Shown: in pieces, positions 13,715 to 20,983 of the stretch | Position numbering within the stretch: the stretch's first letter is position 1 | Layout: each line of letters begins with the position of its first letter | Source: a virus | Strand: one strand, 5' to 3' | DNA: 30,970 bases | IMG/VR virus record: IMGVR_UViG_3300044634_001085 | Span: 1 to 30,970 of that record | Position numbers and translations under genes: made by a program | The notes under the pieces: model-generated | What the model saw: the letters and a program-made list of their open reading frames with translations, nothing else | Databases searched by the model: none | What the model was told of the DNA's origin: nothing

Positions 13715-13741
13715 AAAAAATAGGAGCCCGAAGGCTCCTAT
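13713..13741 (-). terminator. Rho-independent terminator of the tmRNA gene
   Basis: Perfect 9-bp stem ATAGGAGCC/GGCTCCTAT (13720-13741). On the minus strand it has a TTCG tetraloop and is followed by T7. It overlaps the late promoter box. Confidence 0.92.
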
Positions 13742-13744
13742 TGG

Positions 13745-14016
13745 TGTTTTCTGTTGCTAGGTATTTCCTACCCCGAAGAATCATGCCGCTAGGGCAAGTT
13801 CCTCATATGCAAAATTATCGTTTGCAGTTACTTTGTTTGGCACTTTGCCAGTCAATCAGTCTCGGCATTCCTATTCTTCGTCAATCGATCCTATTTCAGG
13901 CCCATCATCTACCTTGAGTTATCGTCTTTCGCAACCCGTACGCGGAGGATACTCGTCTTTCCCCTCAAGGTAGGTGGTGGACCTGCCCGGTACCGCCCCG
14001 GGGTCTTGCCGCTTTT
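13745..14016 (-). ncRNA. ssrA: Circularly permuted (two-piece) tmRNA
   Basis: Rescues stalled ribosomes by trans-translation and tags the nascent peptide for proteolysis. Reading the minus strand, the acceptor piece comes first: T stem CCCGG/CCGGG (13986-14002), acceptor strand CAGGTCC (13979-13985), A, and CCA (13975-13977). An intervening segment (13904-13974) is closed by a 10-bp stem CTACCTTGAG/CTCAAGGTAG. The coding piece begins GGGCCTG (13897-13903), which pairs fully with CAGGTCC. It carries tmRNA-like AGGATCGATTGACG and AATGCCGAG, then the tag frame at 13781-13825 coding ANDNFAYEELALAA and a stop. The P2 helix CGAAGAAT/ATTCTTCG encloses the tag. The outer ends and the piece junctions are approximate. 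A late-type box is at 14044-14051. Confidence 0.9.
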
Positions 14017-14020
14017 ATTG

Positions 14021-14674
14021 TCAGCTGTCAACAACTGATGTATTATTTATTATCGCTATCACTTCTTCTGCAAATTTATAGTGCGCATGCTTACCAGGAT
14101 GCTGATCATCTAATGCTAGTGGGAGATGCTTTTTTATCTCGCTCATATATGTTACTTCTAGCTTTGTTGTAAACCAACTAAAATTTGCTACCAACCGTTC
14201 TTCTGTTATAAAATGAAACGCCTTGATTCCTCGGGATTTAAAATACAAATTGGCATATTCTATTCTTGTATATGAGTCAACTAATGCGTCAACGTCATCA
14301 TACGATATGTAAAACCCTTTGCTGTCATGATCATTGCTGTTAGGTATTATTCGCTTGAACACAGTATTGTCAAACTTGTTATTATCTATTACATCATTGC
14401 TGTTTTGTATAATGCAAGATCTGCCAGGGAATGTCCAAAGTATAACTACAATATCGTCTGGATTAAAATTAAAATTTTGTATTTTAAACAATATTTCTTT
14501 ATTGCTAGCACCCGGGAAGCTGGTGTTTATGCAGGTTAGATTAAGGTTCTTTGCTACTACTTCAGGCCAAGCAAAAGAACTAGAGTTATCAAGTGGTTGC
14601 TGTTCCACAGGATCCCAACAGTCAGGTAGACCGTGGCCGTATGTTAAACTACATCCAAACGCAATCAACCTCAT
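14021..14674 (-). CDS. SGNH/GDSL-type hydrolase-like protein, 217 aa
   Basis: Block I is IAFGCSLTYGHGLPD with nucleophile Ser9. PGASNKEI gives the glycine and asparagine of blocks II and III (SFPGASN). LALDDQHPGKHAHYKFA provides Asp and His in a DxxHPG arrangement, as in block V. It is a complete small SGNH domain with no signal peptide. Its start overlaps the stop of the upstream 2OG oxygenase by 4 nt (ATGA). Expected to act on acyl or acetyl esters, substrate unknown. It belongs to an AT-rich operon with two 2OG oxygenases. Confidence 0.75.
   Translation of the reverse strand: MRLIAFGCSLTYGHGLPDCWDPVEQQPLDNSSSFAWPEVVAKNLNLTCINTSFPGASNKEILFKIQNFNFNPDDIVVILWTFPGRSCIIQNSNDVIDNNKFDNTVFKRIIPNSNDHDSKGFYISYDDVDALVDSYTRIEYANLYFKSRGIKAFHFITEERLVANFSWFTTKLEVTYMSEIKKHLPLALDDQHPGKHAHYKFAEEVIAIINNTSVVDS
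14044..14051 (-). promoter_or_regulatory. Possible late promoter box before the tmRNA
   Basis: AATAAATA on the minus strand, about 28 nt upstream of the tmRNA acceptor piece and inside the end of the SGNH gene. Confidence 0.35.
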
Positions 14675-15159
14675 GATTCACCACTGTATGAAGTTGGTTT
14701 ATAGTTCCACGGATTAATAGCACAAGACATTCTTTCGCCTTTAAAAATTTCAGCGGCATGCTGTAATGCCGGAGAAAATGCTATTAATCTATTTTCACGT
14801 GGAACAACTAAATGAGATTTAGTAACAAATCTACCACCGGTCATATTTTTAATGAGGGGGTAATAAACAATGCTACACAACGGATGCATTAATTTACGCT
14901 CTGTTATCCATGCAGTCTCATCTTTATCAACGTGCCACGATGCTCGTGTATTCAAATGAGACCAACATTCATAACCCAGTGCATCAGACAAATCAAATGT
15001 CTTGGAAACTATGCTAATAATTTTTTCTAGTGGAAATGGCACCTGTGAGTCTTTATCAACCCAGGTTGAATTGCCATCCCTTAGGTCTTTGAAATACTCA
15101 TATGTTGCCAACATCTCGTCAGCAGATAGTACATTATCAACAACAAGAAACGTAGTCAT
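14671..15159 (-). CDS. 2OG-Fe(II) oxygenase-like protein, 162 aa
   Basis: RASWHVDKDETAW gives the HxD iron pair His76 and Asp78. SIVYYPLIKNMTGGRFV is the typical strand pair. RLIAFSPALQHAAEIFKGER holds distal His134 and the 2OG-binding Arg143. It is short but contains the complete motif set. Both ends overlap neighbouring genes (ATGA with the SGNH gene, TAATG with the next oxygenase), so the three proteins are coupled. Substrate unknown. Confidence 0.82.
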   Translation of the reverse strand: MTTFLVVDNVLSADEMLATYEYFKDLRDGNSTWVDKDSQVPFPLEKIISIVSKTFDLSDALGYECWSHLNTRASWHVDKDETAWITERKLMHPLCSIVYYPLIKNMTGGRFVTKSHLVVPRENRLIAFSPALQHAAEIFKGERMSCAINPWNYKPTSYSGES

Positions 15160-15866
15160 TAGACAAATCTAATCCAGTTACTCATTGGTTGCAAGCCAAG
15201 TGATCTACGATTATCCGGATCTTTGAAAGTCATTAGAAAATCTCCGGATATGCTAATGCGCCTGTTTTTTAAAATCTCCGGGTCGCTACTGTTGTCATCT
15301 AACTCGTAAAGCGGACTCTTAGAAATTGTTGCGTGTCGCAACTTTCCTGGAAAGATAATAAGATTACCTTCCAGTGCTTCATAACCCGGGGACGAATTAA
15401 ATTCGTTGCGTTCAAACACACTGGGCTTGCTAGCATAGTTGTCTTGGAATAGTCCGCTGGTTAGGTCATTGAAATGTCCGTGCGGTGGGAGAAATATCAG
15501 TTGATTACTATTTGTTGGAGCATTTAAATAATAAACAAATGATAGATGCGAGTCGCTATGATCGTGTTCGGGTATATTAGATTTCTCATTTGCGTTCCAC
15601 CACGACTTAACAAGATGATATGCCCATGTGTTAGGATCTACTCCTAACTTAGAAACATACTGTTTAGCGCAAGTGGCCACAAACGTAAAGAAAGGATTTA
15701 ACTCGTCGAACTTGTGCAGTGTAACTATGCCCGACTCGTCTTGTGTGCCACTGTCATATGGAGAAACATACTTGTGCATATTTTTATAAAAAACTTGCTT
15801 GAAGTCATCATGGAGATGATAATCGAAGTCGCAAACAAGTATAGGAAACAGTCCCATGGCGTTCAT
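15159..15866 (-). CDS. 2OG-Fe(II) oxygenase-like protein, 235 aa
   Basis: NIPEHDHSDSHLSFVYYLNA supplies the proximal iron ligands (His101 with Asp102 or His103). GNLIIFPGKLRHATISK gives distal His178, and RRISISGDFLM gives the 2OG-binding Arg. This resembles the PF13759-type oxygenases of T4-like marine phages. A longer insertion between the strands (about residues 128-160) is particular to this protein. Its ATG overlaps the stop of the AbrB-like gene by 4 nt. It is the fourth such oxygenase in the window; substrate unknown. Confidence 0.82.
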   Translation of the reverse strand: MNAMGLFPILVCDFDYHLHDDFKQVFYKNMHKYVSPYDSGTQDESGIVTLHKFDELNPFFTFVATCAKQYVSKLGVDPNTWAYHLVKSWWNANEKSNIPEHDHSDSHLSFVYYLNAPTNSNQLIFLPPHGHFNDLTSGLFQDNYASKPSVFERNEFNSSPGYEALEGNLIIFPGKLRHATISKSPLYELDDNSSDPEILKNRRISISGDFLMTFKDPDNRRSLGLQPMSNWIRFV

Positions 15867-16045
15867 TCTGCACCGCCATCATCTACTTTTGTAATATGCA
15901 TACACCCATTGATGATTTCTATATTAAGTGTATCGCCGGGTTGCCAACCTGTGTCTGCAATTACCTCCGGAGGGAAGGTAAGCAACACATTATCTGGATC
16001 ATCTTGGATGTCGCTAAATAGGTCTTCAGCTTTGTAGGTCTTCAT
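15863..16045 (-). CDS. AbrB/MazE-like small protein, 60 aa
   Basis: The segment VLLTFPPEVIADTGWQPGDT followed by LNIEIINGCMHITKV matches the swapped-hairpin AbrB/SpoVT pattern (beta strand, 'P.e....lGw..GD', beta strands). Such domains bind DNA as dimers in antitoxins and transition-state regulators, and small free-standing copies also occur in phages. No toxin partner is adjacent, so a regulatory role is more likely than an antitoxin role. It overlaps the SprT-like gene upstream by 20 nt and the oxygenase downstream by 4 nt. Confidence 0.65.
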   Translation of the reverse strand: MKTYKAEDLFSDIQDDPDNVLLTFPPEVIADTGWQPGDTLNIEIINGCMHITKVDDGGAE

Positions 16046-16514
16046 TTTCTAGTCCCAATCTTTTTCTGCAATGTCTTGCTAGATTTAATTCTTTAGCATA
16101 GGCTTCACGTTCCCACGGACTGTCGTAATAAGGATCGGCTTTCTTTCGTGCAGTCCAGAGTTTACCCTTCCAGACGTCCTTATTGTTTACAACTGCTAGT
16201 TCGCGTTTGGTGAACTGCTTTGCATGAATCATTTCATGGGCTAGAGTTCGTAACATCAATCCAAAACGTTTTCTGCGGGCTAGAACAATGTCTATTTTCC
16301 ACACACCGTTTTTGAATTCTCCAAAACAGGTACCAGCAGCATCGCCGTCAATCCATTTGTTATTTTTGCGGCCTAGTCTTACTGTAATCTTTCCTCTATG
16401 GTAGTTGAGAGATAGCTTTTTACACATGATGCGTACAGCACGTTCAATCTGAGCGGCTACATTTTTACTGTAGGGTTTTCCCTGCTTCAGCCCGCACACT
16501 GCCACATCTAGCAT
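16026..16514 (-). CDS. SprT-like zinc metalloprotease domain protein, 162 aa
   Basis: TLAHEMIHAKQF carries the HExxH motif (His93, Glu94, His97). The third ligand is probably in SPWEREAYAKEL, as in SprT/Spartan-like proteases. In cells this family degrades proteins crosslinked to DNA; the phage role is unknown. The C terminus is basic. It can be read from both a sigma70-like promoter (16586-16614) and a late-type box (16553-16560), suggesting expression throughout infection. It leads the operon of AbrB-like, 2OG and SGNH genes. Confidence 0.78.
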   Translation of the reverse strand: MLDVAVCGLKQGKPYSKNVAAQIERAVRIMCKKLSLNYHRGKITVRLGRKNNKWIDGDAAGTCFGEFKNGVWKIDIVLARRKRFGLMLRTLAHEMIHAKQFTKRELAVVNNKDVWKGKLWTARKKADPYYDSPWEREAYAKELNLARHCRKRLGLENEDLQS

Positions 16515-16552
16515 TTTACTACTCCTCTAAAGGAAGTTGGTACCTATAGTAG

Positions 16553-16560
16553 TATTTATC
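16553..16560 (-). promoter_or_regulatory. Late promoter box for the SprT-like operon
   Basis: GATAAATA on the minus strand, 39 nt upstream of the start at 16514. Confidence 0.5.
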
Positions 16561-16585
16561 ATAAATCTACAGGTACACAAAAATC

Positions 16586-16614
16586 ATTATAAAGGGTTTT
16601 TATTGATTTGTCAA
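16586..16614 (-). promoter_or_regulatory. sigma70-like promoter for the SprT-like operon
   Basis: TTGACA (16609-16614), 17-nt spacer, TATAAT (16586-16591) on the minus strand: both boxes are full consensus. Confidence 0.8.
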
Positions 16615-16627
16615 CCAGAGAAGAAGT

Positions 16628-16719
16628 TGGTACCTCGGGCGGGAGTCGAACCCACATGAACCAATTATCTGTTGCTTACGGGATATAAATCCGCCGTTTT
16701 ACCGTTAAACTACCGAGGC
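16628..16719 (-). tRNA. Unusual tRNA, probable anticodon UAU (Ile) with long variable arm
   Basis: 92 nt with CCA encoded. The acceptor GCCTCGG/CCGAGGT, D arm GTTT..AAAC and T arm GTGGG-TTCGACT-CCCGC are sound. The anticodon stem GCGGA/CCCGT has an A-C mismatch next to the loop TTTATAT, giving UAU. About 22 nt lie between the anticodon and T arms, a class II length not expected for tRNA-Ile. It could be a variant Ile tRNA reading AUA, a rearranged tRNA or a decaying one. Identity is uncertain; being a tRNA-type gene is likely. Confidence 0.65.
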
Positions 16720-16792
16720 AAAGAAGTTACCTAGAACTTGCGTTCTAAGTTACATATCTTCATATTCGATGAGCGTTAACAGTCATATGCAT

Positions 16793-16800
16793 TATTTATT
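16793..16800 (-). promoter_or_regulatory. Possible late promoter box between two tRNAs
   Basis: AATAAATA on the minus strand, between tRNA-Met/Ile2 and the unusual tRNA. Confidence 0.3.
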
Positions 16801-16801
16801 A

Positions 16802-17296
<495 letters not shown>

Positions 17297-17302
17297 AATG
17301 CT

Positions 17303-17330
17303 ATTATAGCAGAACTAGAAATAATGTCAA
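17303..17330 (-). promoter_or_regulatory. sigma70-like promoter for the deaminase and tRNAs
   Basis: TTGACA (17325-17330), 16-nt spacer, TATAAT (17303-17308) on the minus strand, just upstream of the start at 17296. Confidence 0.8.
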
Positions 17331-17331
17331 C

Positions 17332-18378
17332 CTAGAAATCAATCCTGTATAGCGTAGAAGATTCAAATTTGATATTATTGTGTATCAGTGCATTAGCGGC
17401 ATTTTCGTAATCTAACAAAATTTGATTTAGATGTCCTGTATTACGATCACCGGGCACCACAGTTTTAAAGTTTTTAGCCCATGGTTGTTTCATTATTATC
17501 TTTTCCAACGGGAATCTGTACAGCTGATCAAACTTGTTATATATACCGGTTTCTTCCATTAGTTTCTTTTTAAGAGTCTCGAACCCGGTACTTTTTATCA
17601 TAGGGTCTAGTATAGTAGCACCCAGGCTTTCGTAATATGTTTTTTTATAAACCGAATTAAGCGAACGTCGTACGTGCGTTTCGTCAAAGTAAACTTTATG
17701 TTTTTCTAACACATGAATATTATGTAAAGTTGCGGCATAGAGTGTTTCGCTTGATTCACGGAATAAATCTTTTATAACAGGAACATTATTAACTTTGCCA
17801 AACATGTAATAACTTGATAAAACACAAGTTATTAAATTTTTATTCATGTTGGCGGCAGGCTTGGCTTTTTCTGTCTGTTTAGAATATGTTATAACAGGAA
17901 CATCGCCCCCTAAGATATTGATGCAGTTATTGTTGTTGCCTAGCTCTAGCATTTTCATGTGAACTGCAATCTGAGGGCTGTCTGTTCTGTACTTCAACGA
18001 TAAGTCAACGTACTCTTCGGATTCTAGAAACTGTTTCAAATCAAGCTCTACGATTTTATATGCAAAATTGTTTAATTCGGCAAATCGTTTCGCTACTAAT
18101 AAGTCATGCGAGTTAACTGTTACATTATCCCACAGTAGATCAAAAATTAAGCATGTAAAATTTAAGTTAAGTTGCTTGAGAATTTGTGCTGTAAATTGGC
18201 TGTCGATGCCGCCGCTTAAATATAGCTGATATGTGTCTGTAGCAGATAAGTTATTGCGCCAGAGCTCAATTAAACCGGACTCTGTTTTGTTAAAGTGTGA
18301 TACTACACTACCTGTATTATAGTCGTGTACTATACTAGGTGGTGTACCAATATTAAGTATGTTGTTATTCGTTATCAT
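17332..18378 (-). CDS. Asparagine-synthetase-like PP-loop protein, 348 aa
   Basis: YQLYLSGGIDSQFTAQIL contains the SGGxDS PP-loop (residues 55-60) of N-type ATP pyrophosphatases, as in the synthetase half of AsnB and beta-lactam synthetases. The N-terminal glutaminase domain of AsnB is missing (only about 45 residues precede the motif). It would activate a carboxylate by adenylation and need ammonia or an amine from elsewhere. Substrate unknown. I chose the ATG at 18378; the frame stays open to 18567 but that part overlaps the divergent subtilase and looks non-coding. It diverges from the subtilase across a 73-nt gap. Confidence 0.75.
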   Translation of the reverse strand: MITNNNILNIGTPPSIVHDYNTGSVVSHFNKTESGLIELWRNNLSATDTYQLYLSGGIDSQFTAQILKQLNLNFTCLIFDLLWDNVTVNSHDLLVAKRFAELNNFAYKIVELDLKQFLESEEYVDLSLKYRTDSPQIAVHMKMLELGNNNNCINILGGDVPVITYSKQTEKAKPAANMNKNLITCVLSSYYMFGKVNNVPVIKDLFRESSETLYAATLHNIHVLEKHKVYFDETHVRRSLNSVYKKTYYESLGATILDPMIKSTGFETLKKKLMEETGIYNKFDQLYRFPLEKIIMKQPWAKNFKTVVPGDRNTGHLNQILLDYENAANALIHNNIKFESSTLYRIDF

Positions 18379-18398
18379 GCCATTGCCTGTGCTTGTAT

Positions 18399-18406
18399 GA
18401 TAAATA
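18399..18406 (+). promoter_or_regulatory. Late promoter box for the subtilase
   Basis: GATAAATA on the plus strand, 46 nt upstream of the ATG at 18452, within the divergent gap. Confidence 0.5.
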
Positions 18407-18451
18407 CTTATAATTAAACGGCAATAACAATTGCACATTTTGGAGCTTGAT

Positions 18452-19996
18452 ATGGCAAAATATATAATTTCTCTGGACGCCGCAGTGCACCAGGATAAGG
18501 CAGCAGCGTTAGCAGCTATTGCCACAGCAGGTGCTACAGTCACCAAGTCTTTCAATTTTTCACTCACATTTGAAATTGAAGCGTCCGAGGAACAGAAAAA
18601 CGCTATTGTTGGTCTAGTATCAGCAGAAAGCGCAGAAGCAGTAGTACCTTATCTATTGCAGGTTATTAATGATAACCACCTTAAATTAACACTAGTTGAC
18701 CACGATGAGAGTACCCAGCTAGTAACACCCGCAGTGTATAATCCACTTAATAGAGGTACTGGCCAGCATATCTATTTGATCGATACTGGTATCAGACAGT
18801 CACACGAACAATTTAGCGAAGCTACTATTGTTGACTTATATACAAATTTCGGTAACGATTTTGCTGACTTAGCAGGACACGGAACCATGGTTGGTAGTTT
18901 GATTGTTGGTAAGGACCTAGGTCCTGCCAAAGATGCTACTTTATATAATGTAAAACTGTTTAACACAGGAACCGATACTATTACAGTAGTAGAGATTCTA
19001 CAAGCATTAGACGAAGTACTAGCACACCACTTAGGGAATAGCCCATCTCAGACCAAGGTAGCTTGTATGCCATGGGTTGCTACTAGAAATGCATTTATTG
19101 ACAGCAAGATTCTAGAACTTAACAATGCAGGCGTTGTTGTTGTTTGTGCTGCCGGTAACAATTCCAGCGATGTATCGAATTATTCACCAGCTGGCGTAAG
19201 AGAAGTTATCACAGTTGGTGCGCACGATCAAAACTGGATTGTAAGTGATTTCACAAATATGCCATGGGATGGTAGCGATGCTGTTCAAAGTTATAATAAC
19301 TTCGGCGCCGAAGTTGATATTTTTGCACCAGGCGCCGGTGTACAGGTAGCTAACAACAACAGCGACACTGGGTACATTGATAATGCAGCAGGTACCAGTT
19401 TATCTGCAGGTATCACAGCCGGTGTTGTAGCACAATATATTGCTAGATATCCAAGTTATACCTCAGCTAAGATTAAGGATGTTGTTGTACAAGAAGGTCA
19501 CTTGTTTGGTCAGTCGTTGCTAAATTTTGCAACTGTTGACAACGTAGATTACACAACAGTTAACAAATCAATTCTAACATTTGATGCTGTCAACGAGTCA
19601 ATGCTAACAACTGTACCATCAGGACGTATTGCATCTGTACAGCAAGGACAAACTGCTACTGTTAACCTAGGACTAAACATGTCAGCTACTAATGTATCAG
19701 TGCTAGAATTCGCTCCGCTGCCACCTTGGGTATCATTTGATGCTAGCACAGGCGTAGTATCAATCAATACAGCTTCATTAGACCCTACACTAGTGCCAGG
19801 CGCATTTGTTTTTGCTATCAAAGGAAAAATTGATAACATTACAAAAGTTGAAGAATTCAGTATTGCAGTTTATGCTACCAATGAAGAAGAAATCGAAGGC
19901 TCAACACAATACTACTATGACAGTGAGTCGGGATCATATGATCCTGTTGTAACATTCCAAGTTGCACCTTATACATTCACTGTTAGTCAAAAGTAA
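18452..19996 (+). CDS. Subtilase (S8 serine protease) with C-terminal Ig-like domain, 514 aa
   Basis: The N-terminal 70 residues resemble an inhibitor I9-like propeptide (KYIISLDAAVHQDKAAALAA). The catalytic domain has Asp111 (YLIDTGI), His143 (GHGTMVGS), Asn236 of the oxyanion hole (CAAGNNSSD) and Ser316 (GTSLSAG). Residues about 390-480 look like an Ig-like putative domain (PPWVSFDASTGVVSI). There is no signal peptide, so it may be packaged in or on the virion or work in the cytoplasm. The ATG at 18452 is preceded by GGAG; an in-frame ATG at 18431 has no better site. It is one of only two plus-strand genes here. Confidence 0.9.
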   Translation: MAKYIISLDAAVHQDKAAALAAIATAGATVTKSFNFSLTFEIEASEEQKNAIVGLVSAESAEAVVPYLLQVINDNHLKLTLVDHDESTQLVTPAVYNPLNRGTGQHIYLIDTGIRQSHEQFSEATIVDLYTNFGNDFADLAGHGTMVGSLIVGKDLGPAKDATLYNVKLFNTGTDTITVVEILQALDEVLAHHLGNSPSQTKVACMPWVATRNAFIDSKILELNNAGVVVVCAAGNNSSDVSNYSPAGVREVITVGAHDQNWIVSDFTNMPWDGSDAVQSYNNFGAEVDIFAPGAGVQVANNNSDTGYIDNAAGTSLSAGITAGVVAQYIARYPSYTSAKIKDVVVQEGHLFGQSLLNFATVDNVDYTTVNKSILTFDAVNESMLTTVPSGRIASVQQGQTATVNLGLNMSATNVSVLEFAPLPPWVSFDASTGVVSINTASLDPTLVPGAFVFAIKGKIDNITKVEEFSIAVYATNEEEIEGSTQYYYDSESGSYDPVVTFQVAPYTFTVSQK

Positions 19997-20024
19997 TTGT
20001 TATCATCAAATAACAAGAACTAAT

Positions 20025-20059
20025 AAAAAAGCTGCACTAAATAATGTGCAGCTTTTTTT
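20025..20059. terminator. Bidirectional terminator with a late box in its loop
   Basis: A6-GCTGCAC (20025-20037) pairs with GTGCAGC-T7 (20046-20059), a 13-bp hairpin with A and T tracts on either side. The 8-nt loop is TAAATAAT, containing TAAATA. It ends the subtilase and directly abuts the ATG of the next gene at 20060. Confidence 0.85.
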
Positions 20060-20983
20060 ATGATTACAGTAGATATAACCACACGTAACACAATTTTTTA
20101 CCCACTTGGTCCACAAGGTCAATGGATACAGCATCGCTTTGGAAAAAGAAACTACCCAATAGTTGACCTAGATTTATCTACAATAGAAAAAATTGTCAGC
20201 ACAAATGATACAGTTTTCTTTAGATCAATTTACGGTGATCCGTTGTGTCATACGGATATTGATCAAATTTTAGATATAATATCAGCATCGTCAGCAAATG
20301 TTTTCTTGTTTAGCTTTTTAAATGTCAGCAAGAAAATTATTAACAAAGTTAACAAGATACCCAATATACACATCTACGGGCTTGTAGATGGATATACCAC
20401 TTACGGAAAAACTATATTGGATTCCGACAAACGCCGTGTTTTTAGCAACATCAAAGCATTGAAAAACATAACGCTAGAGTATAGATTGTATAAACACAAC
20501 ATATTAGATATACAAATGATAAAAGAACATTTCCCTAACGTAAACATTACAACTCTACCAGGCATTAAGTTGATAGCTGATTTTGCTAATGTAGTTGACA
20601 AAAACGGAGATTGGCTCTATGATGTATTTTATCTAGATGATGTAGATGAATCAAAATACAACCCTGCGCTTAATAAAACCATTGACGGCTATAAAGTACT
20701 AACTACATATCTAGCTGGAGTGAATAGCGGAGTAAGCATATTAGATAAGCCGCCGCTTGCAAAGCATATTCGCACAAATAAAATATTTGCCGATGATATG
20801 AAATCCGTAAGTGTAACTGGGCACACATTTAATAGCACAGAGTTACTGACGATTTTTAGTAATGCTTTATGCAACGATTGGAAAATAACTTCTAACATCA
20901 ATCAATTTGAAGTAGAAGTTAATACAGGACTTTTAAAAATACTAGAAGATGGATTAAAGAGTTTTAGTGATAGCGATATCTGA
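20060..20983 (+). CDS. Unrecognised protein, 307 aa, possibly a cysteine-less radical SAM-like barrel
   Basis: I do not recognise this protein with certainty. It alternates strands and helices in a way that suggests a TIM barrel. Segment VFFRSIYGDPLCHTDIDQIL (residues about 52-71) resembles the second strand of radical SAM enzymes ('GGEPLLHPD...I'), but there is no CxxxCxxC cluster motif. It could be a degenerate radical SAM protein or an unrelated barrel. The T-tract of the terminator runs right up to the ATG, leaving no ribosome-binding site. Its 3' end overlaps the radical SAM gene on the other strand by 30 nt. Confidence 0.6.
   Translation: MITVDITTRNTIFYPLGPQGQWIQHRFGKRNYPIVDLDLSTIEKIVSTNDTVFFRSIYGDPLCHTDIDQILDIISASSANVFLFSFLNVSKKIINKVNKIPNIHIYGLVDGYTTYGKTILDSDKRRVFSNIKALKNITLEYRLYKHNILDIQMIKEHFPNVNITTLPGIKLIADFANVVDKNGDWLYDVFYLDDVDESKYNPALNKTIDGYKVLTTYLAGVNSGVSILDKPPLAKHIRTNKIFADDMKSVSVTGHTFNSTELLTIFSNALCNDWKITSNINQFEVEVNTGLLKILEDGLKSFSDSDI

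Larger units (their letters stand above)
16533..16635. repeat. Direct repeat GAAGTTGGTACCT, two copies
   Basis: The 13-mer occurs at 16533-16545 and 16623-16635. The second copy covers the tRNA CCA end. A third, diverged copy (aagaagttacct, 16721-16732) lies just past the tRNA 5' end, so the tRNA sits between near-repeats. Confidence 0.6.

Noticed and set aside
13904-13974. Possible RNase P or group I intron core
   Set aside because: GAGGGGAAAGAC briefly suggested RNase P, but the other conserved regions are missing. The segment is explained as the spacer of the permuted tmRNA precursor.
18379-18567. N-terminal extension of the PP-loop protein to an ATG at 18567
   Set aside because: It overlaps the start of the divergent subtilase, lies across its late promoter and ribosome-binding site, and its sequence (Ala-rich, then Cys/Ile-rich) does not look like part of the family. 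The ATG at 18378 is preferred.
19549-19839. Antisense frame inside the subtilase
   Set aside because: It mirrors the codon pattern of the subtilase Ig-like domain and has no promoter or ribosome-binding site.
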